This document shows, in pieces, positions 45,543 to 56,393 of a stretch of DNA of 64,000 nucleotides. The stretch lies in the NCBI RefSeq assembly GCF_013266755.1, contig NZ_JABRWJ010000001.1, forward strand, positions 434,001-498,000, written 5' to 3'. Made by a program: the position numbers and the translations under genes. The stretch is from Pseudaquabacterium terrae. Lineage in GTDB: Bacteria; Pseudomonadota; Gammaproteobacteria; Burkholderiales; Burkholderiaceae_C. The notes under the pieces were generated by a model. The model had not been told where the DNA came from, did not search any database, and saw only the letters and a program-made list of their open reading frames with translations. Each line of letters opens with the position of its first letter. The stretch's first letter is position 1.

Positions 45543-46166
45543 CTACGCCTGGTCCGAGGACACCCGAGGCCGCTGCCGCTCCGCCACGCCATCGACGAAC
45601 CGGCCGAAGGCCTCGAGCAGCGGCGCGGCGTCGAAGGACGGGCCCTCCAGCATCGCCAGCGCCTGCACGGTGGCTTCCAGCGTCGAGACCTGGTCGGCTC
45701 GCCGCGCCGCACGTATTGCGCGGTAGCGGGTCGGTGCCGGCGCGTCCAGCGCCAGCCGCGGCAGCGCCGCCAGGGCCGGGTGCCCGAGCAGCATCCGCAG
45801 GCTCTTGCGCCACGTCGCGTCGAGGACCACCAGCCGCAGGGGCGCGCCCGCCGTCGTTCCCGGGGCCGGCGGCGCGGGCGCCGCGGGCACGTCCGGGTAG
45901 AGCAGCCGCGTGTCCCGCCCGGGGCGCTGCAGCAGTGCCTGCAGCGCGCCGGGCGCGAAGCGCTCACCGACGACCACCTCGCAGTGCGCCAGAGACAGGC
46001 GCAGCAGCGCCACGCTGTTCTTGGCCTGGCGCTGTTCCTGCGGGTGCTGCAGCACCAGCACCTGGGTGCGATGGGCGGTCGGGCGCGCCAGCGCGCACAG
46101 GCAGGTCGCCTGCGGGCGCTGGCAGCGCGCGCAGGCCGCGCGGCGGAGGGTAGACGGACCGTTCAC
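45543..46166 (-). CDS. DTW domain protein (tRNA-uridine aminocarboxypropyltransferase-like)
   Basis: A 207-residue protein. The N-terminal zinc-finger-like pattern is Cys12, Cys15, Cys22 and Cys24 (CARC, CLC). HPQEQRQAKNS near residues 41-51 and LDATW at 115-119 form the DTW signature. Bacterial DTW proteins such as TapT/YfiP attach 3-amino-3-carboxypropyl to uridine in tRNA using S-adenosylmethionine. The protein is cytosolic and the gene stands alone. Confidence 0.85.
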   Translation of the reverse strand: MNGPSTLRRAACARCQRPQATCLCALARPTAHRTQVLVLQHPQEQRQAKNSVALLRLSLAHCEVVVGERFAPGALQALLQRPGRDTRLLYPDVPAAPAPPAPGTTAGAPLRLVVLDATWRKSLRMLLGHPALAALPRLALDAPAPTRYRAIRAARRADQVSTLEATVQALAMLEGPSFDAAPLLEAFGRFVDGVAERQRPRVSSDQA

Positions 46167-46287
46167 GCGGGAATGGTCGCACGCGTGTCCGTCCGTCGGC
46201 TGCCTTGTGTTGGCGTTGGCCCGTTCACCTTTGAACTAGCGGCAGCGCTCGGCCCGTGCTTCAATATGTCCTCCAGCAGGAGGCCGG

Positions 46288-47337
46288 ATGGAGCGCCGCA
46301 CGGTCCGGGGAGCAGCAGCCGCCGCGTTCACGGCGCCCGGCGCTGCTGCGAGTGCGCATGGTGCCCAACTGACGAATCGTCGGTCGCTGCTCAAAGCGTC
46401 GGCTGCCACCTGGCTGAGCGCCGCCTCGCTGCCCATGGCGAAGGCACAGAACCCAACGAGCCGCGTCACGCTCCTCGGCATTTCGCCTGGGAGCCCAGGT
46501 GTCGAGAGGTTTCGATCGAGGCTTGGCGAACTTGGGTGGGTCGAGCATAAGAACCTGGTCCTGGAGACGAGATTCACGCAGGGCGACGGCTCGCGCGTTG
46601 CGCCGCTGACAGCAGAGTTGTTGGCACTGCGACCTGACGTCTTCGTCGCAAGCCTCGACACCTTGGCCATTGCGGCCGCCGCTTCCACAGCGACGGTGCC
46701 CATCGTGTTCGCGGCAGGAATAGATCCAGTCGCGTACGGCCTCGTCAAATCACTCTCACATCCCGGTCGCAACGTTACGGGCTTCACCGTGGGCGGCATT
46801 GAATTGGGGCAGAAGAGCCTGTCACTGCTCAAGGAGGCAGTTCCCGGCTTGAAAGTGGTCGGTGTCCTGGTTGGCATTCGTGACCGCTACAAGGTCGAGT
46901 ATCTGGAGGAAGCTCGACGGCACCTCGGCTTGGCGCTTGTGCAGTTTGAGCTGAGCCGGCCAGACGACATCGACGAGGCGTTTCAAAGCTTTGCCAAAGC
47001 GGGTGCGAACGGCGTCCTGGACTTTTCCAGCACGCCATCGACCTTCGACGTGCGCGACCGGCTCGCCGCGCTTGCTGTCCAGTACCGGCTGCCGATGAGC
47101 GTGCTGTCAGGACAAGCCGATGCCGGAGGATTGCTGTCGTACGGGCCGAACATTCCCGACTTGTTCCGACGCGCCGCCGGGCTCGTGGACCGGATTCTGC
47201 GTGGCGCGAAGCCGGCGGACATTCCAGTAGAGCAAGCCAATGTGCACGATCTCGTCATCAATCTGCGAACTGCTCGGGCACTTGGAGTGACCGTGCCGCA
47301 AAGTGTGCTGCTGCGCGCGACACGCGTGATTGAATGA
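46288..47337 (+). CDS. ABC_sub_bind family periplasmic binding protein (second copy)
   Basis: A 349-residue protein. The N-terminus is longer than usual and contains a Tat-like segment NRRSLLKASAATWLSAASLPMAKAQ (about residues 32-56), so the true start may be downstream of 46288. The mature part follows the family: VTLLGISPGSPG, LGELGWVEHKNLVLETRF, SHPGRNVTGFTVGG, ending VTVPQSVLLRATRVIE. There are no permease or ATPase genes beside it. Codon use is less GC-biased than in most neighbours. Confidence 0.84.
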   Translation: MERRTVRGAAAAAFTAPGAAASAHGAQLTNRRSLLKASAATWLSAASLPMAKAQNPTSRVTLLGISPGSPGVERFRSRLGELGWVEHKNLVLETRFTQGDGSRVAPLTAELLALRPDVFVASLDTLAIAAAASTATVPIVFAAGIDPVAYGLVKSLSHPGRNVTGFTVGGIELGQKSLSLLKEAVPGLKVVGVLVGIRDRYKVEYLEEARRHLGLALVQFELSRPDDIDEAFQSFAKAGANGVLDFSSTPSTFDVRDRLAALAVQYRLPMSVLSGQADAGGLLSYGPNIPDLFRRAAGLVDRILRGAKPADIPVEQANVHDLVINLRTARALGVTVPQSVLLRATRVIE

Positions 47338-47475
47338 ACCGATTCGGGGATGGCCATCGCGGCGCTGGGGAACGAGATCAGGTACTTCGTCATGGGCAGG
47401 ACTCCTGGCTGCGGCTTTTCGACTGCGAACACCTGTCGTGAGAGGTTCGCGGATCCTATCCGCGCCGGCCGATCT

Positions 47476-49260
<1,785 letters not shown>

Positions 49261-49518
49261 GCCGCAGGAGAGCGTGGAACGGCATTCGGGGAAGGCTTAC
49301 ATCCGCATGGGCATCGTGCTCGGGACAGTGAAGGGGCGCGATCTTAAGCGAGCGAGTTTTGCCGCGTCAACGTGCTGCGATCGTCCCGCGCCCCAAGAAG
49401 GCTCCCGCAGAGTAGAGTGCGCCGGGACAAGATCGAGCTGATGGTACGTAGCTTCCGACGCGACCGCCACGTAAGCACTTTCATGAGCACCGCGAACAGG
49501 CGTGGCCAGCAGCGCGAC

Positions 49519-50505
49519 ATGAACCCGATTGCCACGTCACGGCGCAGGATCGCCGGAGCGCTGGCCGGCGCGGCGTTGGGATGCCTCGCGGCTCGTGTGC
49601 CGGCGCAACGCGCGCGGGTGGTCCGGCTCGCCTTCCTGGGCGTGGTCGCGCCGAGTTTCCCGATCACGAAACCCGGCTCACCTTGGGGTGTGTTCTTCCG
49701 CGACCTGAGCGCTCGCGGCTGGATCGATGGCCGCAATCTGAAGGTGGAGGTTCGGCGGCTGGCCGGCCCGGACTCGGTCTCGCACCTGGCGGCGGAGGTC
49801 GTGGCGAGTCGCCCGGACGTGATCGTGTGCGACACGTCGAGCGCGGTCCTTGCGCTGCGTTCGCTCACGTCGACGATTCCCATCGTGATCCATCTCGTCG
49901 GCTTTCCGGTCGAACTGGGGCTGGTGACTTCGCTGGCCCGGCCCGGCGGGAACGTGACCGGGTCGGCCGACTTCATGCTGCCGATGATGGGCAAGTACCT
50001 CGAGCTGCTGCGCGAAGTCGTCCCCGGCCTGCGCCGCATCGGGATGCTCTGGGCACCGCACAACCCCAGCGCCGGTCTCATGCACGCCGAGTTCCAACGG
50101 CTCGCCACCGAGGCGGGCCTGCAGTTCACGTCACTGCCGGTCGCTCGCCCCGACGACGTGGCGGGCCCGCTGCAGGCGGCGCGCGAGGCGCGGCTGCAGG
50201 CACTGTACGTCCACCCGTTCGGCATCCCGAAAGAGGTGTTCGCCTGGGCCATCGAGCACAAGCTGCCGACGCTGGGACAAGCGCACAGAGGCGCGCTGAT
50301 AGGCTACGGTCCGGACGCCATCGAGCAGTTCGAGACGAGTGCGCGGTACGTGGCCCTGATCCTCGACGGCAAGTCGCCGGCCGACCTTCCGGTGGTGCTG
50401 CCGAGGCGCTTCCGCCTTGTCGTCAATCTGCGCACCATGCGCGCAATCGGCATTGAACTGTCCAGGAATTTCAGGATACGCGTGGACGAGTTCCTCGAAG
50501 AATAG
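49519..50505 (+). CDS. ABC_sub_bind family periplasmic binding protein (third copy)
   Basis: A 328-residue protein from the ATG at 49519; in-frame ATGs at 49441 and 49483 would lengthen it. The signal peptide (SRRRIAGALAGAALGCLAARVPAQ) carries consecutive arginines and could use the Tat route. Family landmarks are VRLAFLGVV, LSARGWIDGRNLKVEVRRL, LARPGGNVTGSADF and the ending MRAIGIELSRNFRIRVDEFLEE, which diverges from the PQS ending of the other two copies. No transport partners lie nearby. Confidence 0.84.
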   Translation: MNPIATSRRRIAGALAGAALGCLAARVPAQRARVVRLAFLGVVAPSFPITKPGSPWGVFFRDLSARGWIDGRNLKVEVRRLAGPDSVSHLAAEVVASRPDVIVCDTSSAVLALRSLTSTIPIVIHLVGFPVELGLVTSLARPGGNVTGSADFMLPMMGKYLELLREVVPGLRRIGMLWAPHNPSAGLMHAEFQRLATEAGLQFTSLPVARPDDVAGPLQAAREARLQALYVHPFGIPKEVFAWAIEHKLPTLGQAHRGALIGYGPDAIEQFETSARYVALILDGKSPADLPVVLPRRFRLVVNLRTMRAIGIELSRNFRIRVDEFLEE

Positions 50506-50707
50506 GGACATCGCCCAGCGCAGTGGTGCGCCACTCCATGGACGCCGGACAGGCCGCAGAATGCGGGGCCGACATACGTGGCCCCGAAAGAGACGGACGC
50601 ACCCTGGCGGTCGCCTTTCGGGAACGCCCCAGCTATCGCGAATCCCGTCTTGTCAGCGCCGCGCGTGGCTCCTCCAATGCCGGTGAATTTCACCGGAGCC
50701 CTGCGAC

Positions 50708-51931
50708 ATGATTTCCGTTTCAGCCAACGCCCCGCTGTCCATCCACACGCCCATGGAAGGTGCCGGGCCGACCCACGCCCCTGCCGAGCCGGTGGCGCTG
50801 GCGCAGGCGGCGCCGGCGGGCGAGGGGTTCGCGTCTCTGCCCCGGCACGACATGCACCCCGACGTGGTGTTGTACGCCGACAAGAGCCGCGGCGCGGCCC
50901 GCGCGCAGCTGACCAAGACCCCGCCGCCGGCACCGCCGCCGCCCAAGGTCTACGACCTGGCGACGGTCTCCCAGGCCGAGATCGATGCGCTGAAGAAGAG
51001 CGGCGACCTGAAGCAGAAGCGGCTCGGCTGGACGATCGAGAATGCCAAGGTCGCTTATGGCGACCTGCTGGTGCCGAACGCGCAGGGGCACAAGGCGCAC
51101 ATCGTCGTGACCTCCAGTGACGCCAACGGCGGCCAGCCGGTGCTGGTGATGAAGGGACCGGGCTTCAAAGACACGCTGCCGGCCCGCGTGCACACCCACT
51201 ACCACGGCGACAACGCCACGGTCGCGGACCCCGTCGGCTCGAAGGCGGGGACCAATTCACGCATGCGCGCGTCGATGGCCCGCGATCCGCAGACCGTGTT
51301 CGTCCTGCCCGAGGCCAACAACACGACGCAGGCCACCGACTCGCCGGCGCGCGACAACTCGAACCCCAACGTGAGCTGGGCCGGCATCAAGAGCCAGGTG
51401 CAGACCACGCAGGACGGCCTGACCGCGGCCGGGATCACGACTGTCGGCAAGCAGATCGTGTCGGTGCATTCCAAGGGCGGCTCGGCCCTCTCGACACTCC
51501 TCGCGCTCGACCCCAGCGGCAAGCTGCTGAAGGCCGATCGGCTCGAGATGTACGACTCGCTCTACGGATCGCAGGGGCCCGTCGCGCGCTGGGCCGCCAC
51601 GGCCAACGGCAAGGCCGTGCAGGAGGTCATCGTCTACCGCGGCAACCTGGCGCCCTGGCGCGAGGACGGGATCAAGCAGGCCTTCGGCAAGAAGTTCGAA
51701 GTGGTGGTGATGCGCGACCAGCCGGCGCTCAACGACCCGAAGAATTCGGCCTATCGCGACAGCGTGAATCCGATCACGCCGGACGCCACGGGCGCGACCC
51801 ACGACCGCAACCGCGACTACACGGACAAGAAGGGCGTGTACCACGTGCACCGGCCCACCGTTCGGCAGTTCGACGAGGATCCGCACTACCGCACGACGGG
51901 GCAGTTCCTGGACACCAAACCCGGGCCTTGA
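50708..51931 (+). CDS. unknown protein with hydrolase-like nucleophile motif
   Basis: A 407-residue protein with no signal peptide. The first 80 residues are low-complexity and Pro/Ala-rich, ending in PPPAPPPPK. The remaining part resembles an alpha/beta hydrolase: a Ser in VHSKGGSAL (Ser255, within an HSKGGS turn) after a strand-like KQIVSV. HTHYHGDNA (162-170) and a His-rich end (YHVHRP) provide possible histidines. I do not recognise the family and cannot assign a substrate. The long disordered N-terminus without a signal would suit a secreted effector or a surface protein exported by other means. Confidence 0.7.
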   Translation: MISVSANAPLSIHTPMEGAGPTHAPAEPVALAQAAPAGEGFASLPRHDMHPDVVLYADKSRGAARAQLTKTPPPAPPPPKVYDLATVSQAEIDALKKSGDLKQKRLGWTIENAKVAYGDLLVPNAQGHKAHIVVTSSDANGGQPVLVMKGPGFKDTLPARVHTHYHGDNATVADPVGSKAGTNSRMRASMARDPQTVFVLPEANNTTQATDSPARDNSNPNVSWAGIKSQVQTTQDGLTAAGITTVGKQIVSVHSKGGSALSTLLALDPSGKLLKADRLEMYDSLYGSQGPVARWAATANGKAVQEVIVYRGNLAPWREDGIKQAFGKKFEVVVMRDQPALNDPKNSAYRDSVNPITPDATGATHDRNRDYTDKKGVYHVHRPTVRQFDEDPHYRTTGQFLDTKPGP

Positions 51932-51947
51932 GCGGCTCGGGCCGGTG

Positions 51948-51973
51948 ATCACGCGCCGTCATCACGCGCCGTC
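51948..51973. repeat. tandem direct repeat of 13 bases
   Basis: ATCACGCGCCGTC occurs twice back to back (51948-51960 and 51961-51973), between the ends of two convergent genes. It ends one base before the minus-strand stop codon. It is probably a local slippage duplication. Confidence 0.6.
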
Positions 51974-51974
51974 G

Positions 51975-52715
51975 TCACTCACCGTAAAGGCGCAGCCGCC
52001 AGCGCATCTGCAGCATGGCCTGCGCGCCCGAGGTGCCGGTCTGCACATCGAACACCTCGCGCGGCGCGACCCATTCGCTCCAACCGGCCTTCGGGTCGGG
52101 CCGGCGGGGCATCGGCGGCATGAAGACCTCGTGGCGCTCGCCGCTCGGCAGCTTCAGCCGCGCCACGACGAGCCGGCTGCCGGCGCGGATCAACGGCCCC
52201 TGCACGGCGGGCACGATCAGGTGCGCGCCTTCGCGGCGCACCTCGTCCTGCAGCACCAGTGCCACCGGCCGCGTATTCGCCGTGGTGACCTCCACGTCCA
52301 GCCATCGGCGCGCGGATTCGCCGGGGGCCGACGCGGCCAGCGCGCGGAACTCCAGCAGCAGGCTGGCCTGCGTGTCGCCGTTGTAGGTGACCGGTACTTC
52401 GCGCGATTGCACCCAGGCCCAGCCCACTGCCACGCCCAGCCCCACGAAGACGGCCAGCCCCAGCACGCCCTGTCCGAGCTGCCGCAGCCCTTCACCCGTG
52501 GGTGCGCTGCGGGCATACCAGACCAGGCCGCCCACCAGGCCGAGCAGCGCCCCGATGATGCCCAGCCCGATCACGAAGTAGCCCACGGCGCCCTCGCGGT
52601 TCGAGGCATTCGTCAAATGGGCCACCAGCGTCGCGCCCGCCGCGAACAGCGCGAAGCCGAGCACCATGCCGCCGAGACCCCACAACAAGCCGAGCATTGC
52701 CTTCATGGCCGCCAT
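51975..52715 (-). CDS. membrane protein of unknown function
   Basis: A 246-residue protein. Three hydrophobic segments occupy the first 100 residues (LLWGLGGMVLGFALFAAGATLV, YFVIGLGIIGALLGLVGGLVWY, GVLGLAVFVGLGVAVGWAWV). A C-terminal extracytoplasmic domain of about 140 residues is rich in beta-strand patterns (RRWLDVEVTTANTRPVALVL, RLVVARLKLPSGE). No family recognised. An ATG nine bases inside is an alternative start. Confidence 0.68.
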   Translation of the reverse strand: MAAMKAMLGLLWGLGGMVLGFALFAAGATLVAHLTNASNREGAVGYFVIGLGIIGALLGLVGGLVWYARSAPTGEGLRQLGQGVLGLAVFVGLGVAVGWAWVQSREVPVTYNGDTQASLLLEFRALAASAPGESARRWLDVEVTTANTRPVALVLQDEVRREGAHLIVPAVQGPLIRAGSRLVVARLKLPSGERHEVFMPPMPRRPDPKAGWSEWVAPREVFDVQTGTSGAQAMLQMRWRLRLYGE

Positions 52716-52811
52716 CGTGCCGCGTTCGACGGGTGCCTGGGGCCGCTGTCGATACGGGCGACACCGATGCGACGAATGAAACGCGGCCGGTGCGGTGCGG
52801 CCACGGCGGCC

Positions 52812-53609
52812 TCACTTGCCGAACGCTTGCAGTGCCTCGTGCCAGTAGCGTTCGATCAGGCGTTCAGCCTTCATCTGCCTGAGCGTTGCGGCCAGGCGCG
52901 GGGCGAGCTCGGCGTGCTTGCGGTTAACGTGCAGGTAGAGCGGCACCGGGTCGCCGACATTGATCAACTTGCGCAGGGGTGCCGTCGCTCTGGCCTCCGG
53001 TGCCGCTGGCGGGGCTGACAACACCACCAGGTCGAAACCGCACAAGAAATCGGCGCGTCCGGTGGCGACCATGCTGACGGCTTGCTCGGTGATTTGCACG
53101 TCGATCAAGCGATCGGCCGCCAGCAGGGGGATCAGCGTCCGCTCGCACTCGACGGCTCCGCGCGCATAGACCCCGCGCCAACGGGTTGCCGGCAAGTCCT
53201 GCAGCCGCGCGAGCGTCAGCGCCGGGTGGGTGGCGTACAAAGCAAACACCGCGTTCCAAACCGGTTCGTCGACGCGGATCACGTCGGCGAGGCCGGAGGC
53301 GTAGTCGGGTCCGCGCACTGTTTCACCATCGAGCTCACCCTGCGACAGCAGCACGCCCAGCCGCATGACGGGGTGGACTTCGAAGCGCACCGGGATGCCG
53401 AGGCGTCGGAAGGCCTCGCCATAGATCTTTCGCACCCACTGACCGGCGGCCGTGTCTTCGGGTCGGGTCGTGCCCATGACGAACGGTGCCGGGGCCGCAG
53501 TCCACGCTTCGCGCGGACTCGCGGCCATCAAGGGCAGCATGCCGGCGCACAACAGGGTCCGGCGACGCCAGCCCGAATTCGACTGTTTGCCCAGCCCTTG
53601 GACTACCAT
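52812..53609 (-). CDS. periplasmic solute-binding protein, family 3-like
   Basis: A 265-residue exported protein. The signal peptide contains GWRRRTLLCAGMLPLMAASPREAWTA with consecutive arginines. The mature part fits the family 3 binding-protein fold used by amino-acid transporters and by sensor proteins: FEVHPVMRLGVLLSQGELDGE, TRWRGVYARGAVE, and an ending in LAATLRQMKAERLIERYWHEAL. No permease genes are adjacent. It is divergent from a GGDEF protein, 107 bases away, so it may feed a signalling pathway. I chose the ATG at 53609. Confidence 0.78.
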   Translation of the reverse strand: MVVQGLGKQSNSGWRRRTLLCAGMLPLMAASPREAWTAAPAPFVMGTTRPEDTAAGQWVRKIYGEAFRRLGIPVRFEVHPVMRLGVLLSQGELDGETVRGPDYASGLADVIRVDEPVWNAVFALYATHPALTLARLQDLPATRWRGVYARGAVECERTLIPLLAADRLIDVQITEQAVSMVATGRADFLCGFDLVVLSAPPAAPEARATAPLRKLINVGDPVPLYLHVNRKHAELAPRLAATLRQMKAERLIERYWHEALQAFGK

Positions 53610-53716
53610 TGCTCCGCCCCTGCTGGAAGCGCTGCCGCTCTCCGTGCCGGCGACGCGTTCGATGAGTATAGGCATGCACCTCGACGTCAGGACAAGCAGC
53701 GAAAGCCCAGCGCCCG

Positions 53717-55933
53717 ATGAGCCTCAAGCCCCGCGCTGCCGCCGCTGAGTCGCCGGTATCGTGGCTGGCGCATCTCGCTGCGCGCCTGCCCGCGCGCCTG
53801 CGCGAGCGCCGCCTGGGGCCGCGGCTGCTGACCGCCATCGTTCTGGCCAGCACCTGCCTCGCGCTGGTCGCCACGGCCATCCAGCTGTACCTCGACTATT
53901 CGCGCGAGCTGACTGAGATCGATGCCGAATTCCGGCAGATCGAGAGCTCCTACTTGGGTAGCCTGGCCAGCAGCCTGTGGTCCTTCGATCGGACGCAGAC
54001 GCAGCTGCAGATCGAGGGGCTGCTGAAGCTGCGCGACGTGCAGTTCGCCGCGGTGCGCGGCGAGACCGGCGAGCAGTTCCAGGCGGGCCGCAAGTCCGAC
54101 GAACGCAGCGTGGTGCGCGAGTTCGAGCTGCGCTCGCCGAAGCCACCGCATCAGGCGCTGGGCAGCCTGACGGTCGCGATCGGGTTGCAGGGCGTCTATG
54201 GTCGGCTCTTCGATCGCACGCTGGTGATCCTGACGACTCAGGCCACCAAGACCTTCTTCATTGCGCTATTGATCCTGTTCATCGTCAGCCGCTGGGTCAC
54301 CCGCCACCTGGAACACATGGCCCGGCACGCACGGGGCATGAGCGTCGAACGCCTGTCGCAGCCGCTCGCCTTGCCGCGCCGCCCCGGGGACGAGCCCGAC
54401 GAGCTGGACGAGGTGGCGACGGCCTTGAACGAGATGAGCCGCAGCTTGTCTGCCGAGCTCAGCCGGCGGGCCCAAGCGGATCAGGAGCTCAAGCAGCACC
54501 GCGACCAACTGGTCGAAGCCGTTGCCGACCTTCGCGTTGCGGAGGAGAAGTACCGCAGCATCTTCGAGAACGCCATCGAGGGCATCTTCCAGTCGACTCC
54601 GGCGGGTCGCATCCTCACCGGCAACCCGGCCATGGCCCGCATGCTCGGTTATGCCGAGCCTGCCGAATTGCTGACGATTGACGCAACCGATCTCTACGTG
54701 AGCGCCGACGATCGGCAGCGCTGGCGGACCGCGATGGAGCGCGAAGGCAGCGTGCGCGACTTCCCGCTGCAGTTGCGCAGGCGTGACGGCCAGGTGCGGT
54801 GGGTCAGCAACAGCAGCCGCGTCGTGCGTGGCGCCGACGGCCAGGCGCTGTATTACGAAGGAACGCTGGAAGACGTCACCGAGCGCAGGCAGGCCGAGGC
54901 CAATGCCGAGCGCCTGATTCGCGAGGAAGCGGCCCGCCAGCAAGCCGAAGCGGCGCGCGACGAGATGGCGCGCCTGGGCGAAATGGTCGGACTGATGCAG
55001 GCCTGCGCGACGCTCGACGAGTTGCGGGCCGTTATCGCGCAGCAGCTGCCGAGGTTGTTCGAAGGCGACGACGGGGCGCTGTACCTGTTCGAGCCCCAAC
55101 AACGCTTCGTGGCGATCGCCGCGGCCTGGGGCATGGCGCCGTCGTTTGCCGACAGCCTGACGGCCGATGATTGCTGGGCCTTGCGCCGCGGCCGGCCGCA
55201 TCTCGTCGAGCACGGCCCGGATGGGCTGCGCTGCCGGCATGTCGACCGTGCACTCTCGAACTACGCTTGCTTGCCGCTGATCGCCCAGGGCGAAGCGCTG
55301 GGGTTCCTGCACCTGCGCTGCAACGCGGGGCGCCCGATTGCGCAGCGGCGGCCTTATCTGCAGACCGTCGCGGAAAACCTCGCGCTGGGTTTCGCCAATG
55401 TCAAGCTGCGCGAAGCGCTGCGGCACGAAGCCATTCGCGATCCGCTGACGGGCCTCTACAACCGGCGCTTCATGAACGAAACCCTGGAGCGCGCCTGCCA
55501 CAGCGCGACGCGCACTGGCCGCCCGCTGGCGCTGTTGCTGATCGATATCGACCACTTCAAGCGCCTCAACGACAGCTTCGGGCACGACGTCGGTGACCGG
55601 GTGCTGCGCGAGGTGGCGAAGTCGATCGCTGCGCGCATCCGCAGCTCCGACCTGGCTTGCCGTTTCGGCGGCGAGGAATTCCTCGTCATTCTTCCGGACA
55701 CAGCGCTCGAGGCCGCGCGCGCGGTGGCCGAAGTGCTCTGCAAGGGCGTGCGCGAGCTCGCCTTGAGCGACAGCTCGCGCGCCATCGGCCAGGTGACGAT
55801 CTCGCTGGGGGTCGCTTCGTTTCCGCAGCACGGCAGCGATCGCGCGGTGCTGACGCGGGCTGCGGATGCGGCGCTGTACCAGGCCAAGGGCCAGGGTCGC
55901 GACCGTGTCGTGGTCGCGACTGCAGTGTCATGA
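53717..55933 (+). CDS. multidomain diguanylate cyclase (periplasmic sensor-HAMP-PAS-GAF-GGDEF)
   Basis: A 738-residue signalling protein. A first membrane helix (LLTAIVLASTCLALVATAIQL, about 38-58) and a second (FFIALLILFIVSRW, about 180-195) bracket a periplasmic domain of about 120 residues. HAMP (about 195-250), PAS (YRSIFENAIEGIFQS, 275-395), a GAF-like domain (LMQACATLDELRAVIAQQLP, 420-560) and GGDEF follow. The active site is GGEEF at 651-655, and RSSD before it forms an intact inhibitory RxxD site. The protein should make c-di-GMP in response to periplasmic and cytosolic cues. Confidence 0.92.
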   Translation: MSLKPRAAAAESPVSWLAHLAARLPARLRERRLGPRLLTAIVLASTCLALVATAIQLYLDYSRELTEIDAEFRQIESSYLGSLASSLWSFDRTQTQLQIEGLLKLRDVQFAAVRGETGEQFQAGRKSDERSVVREFELRSPKPPHQALGSLTVAIGLQGVYGRLFDRTLVILTTQATKTFFIALLILFIVSRWVTRHLEHMARHARGMSVERLSQPLALPRRPGDEPDELDEVATALNEMSRSLSAELSRRAQADQELKQHRDQLVEAVADLRVAEEKYRSIFENAIEGIFQSTPAGRILTGNPAMARMLGYAEPAELLTIDATDLYVSADDRQRWRTAMEREGSVRDFPLQLRRRDGQVRWVSNSSRVVRGADGQALYYEGTLEDVTERRQAEANAERLIREEAARQQAEAARDEMARLGEMVGLMQACATLDELRAVIAQQLPRLFEGDDGALYLFEPQQRFVAIAAAWGMAPSFADSLTADDCWALRRGRPHLVEHGPDGLRCRHVDRALSNYACLPLIAQGEALGFLHLRCNAGRPIAQRRPYLQTVAENLALGFANVKLREALRHEAIRDPLTGLYNRRFMNETLERACHSATRTGRPLALLLIDIDHFKRLNDSFGHDVGDRVLREVAKSIAARIRSSDLACRFGGEEFLVILPDTALEAARAVAEVLCKGVRELALSDSSRAIGQVTISLGVASFPQHGSDRAVLTRAADAALYQAKGQGRDRVVVATAVS

Positions 55934-56031
55934 GTGATTCGGCTCCGACCGGGCCGCGCGCTGCACTGATCGACAACGAGATCCGGGCGCTGCAGCGCAG
56001 CGGCCGCTTCGCTCAGCCCGGGGACCGGTAG
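55930..56031 (+). CDS. possible 33-residue small protein coupled to the cyclase
   Basis: An ATG overlaps the cyclase stop (ATGA) and opens a 33-residue frame, SDSAPTGPRAALIDNE then IRALQRSGRFAQPGDR. The overlap resembles the other coupled genes of the window, and the amphipathic helix ALIDNEIRALQRSG is protein-like. No family recognised; it may equally be chance. Confidence 0.3.
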   Translation: MSDSAPTGPRAALIDNEIRALQRSGRFAQPGDR

Positions 56032-56046
56032 TCCGGTCTCAGGGTC

Positions 56047-56274
56047 TCAGAAAACGATGCGGGAGAGCTGCTGCGGGCCCGGGTTGCGCATGGCGTACAG
56101 CCGGGCCAGTTCCGCAGACACGGCGTCGCGCTCCGCGTCGCCGATGCGATCGACCGCGCGTTGCAGCTGCTCGCCTTCGCTGGCCTCGTACAAGGACAGC
56201 AGCATCGCGTTCAGCGAGGCGTCGTGGAAGGAGCGCTCGAGCGGGCTGTGCCGGGTCGGAAAAGGAATCACCAT
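56047..56274 (-). CDS. small helical protein of unknown function
   Basis: A 75-residue soluble protein with a helical character (LNAMLLSLYEASEGEQLQRAVDRIG, then ERDAVSAELARLYAM). It convergently follows the cyclase gene. No family recognised. Support is limited to codon use and the amphipathic pattern. Confidence 0.42.
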   Translation of the reverse strand: MVIPFPTRHSPLERSFHDASLNAMLLSLYEASEGEQLQRAVDRIGDAERDAVSAELARLYAMRNPGPQQLSRIVF

Positions 56275-56393
56275 GCCGCCATGCTAGGCAGGCGGCCGCG
56301 AGCCGGAACGGGAAAATTGCCAACGAAAGCCCCGCTGTTCGAGGCTTGACTCGGGGGGACTTCAGGCGTCCGGCGAACCGGGACGCGCCAGCT

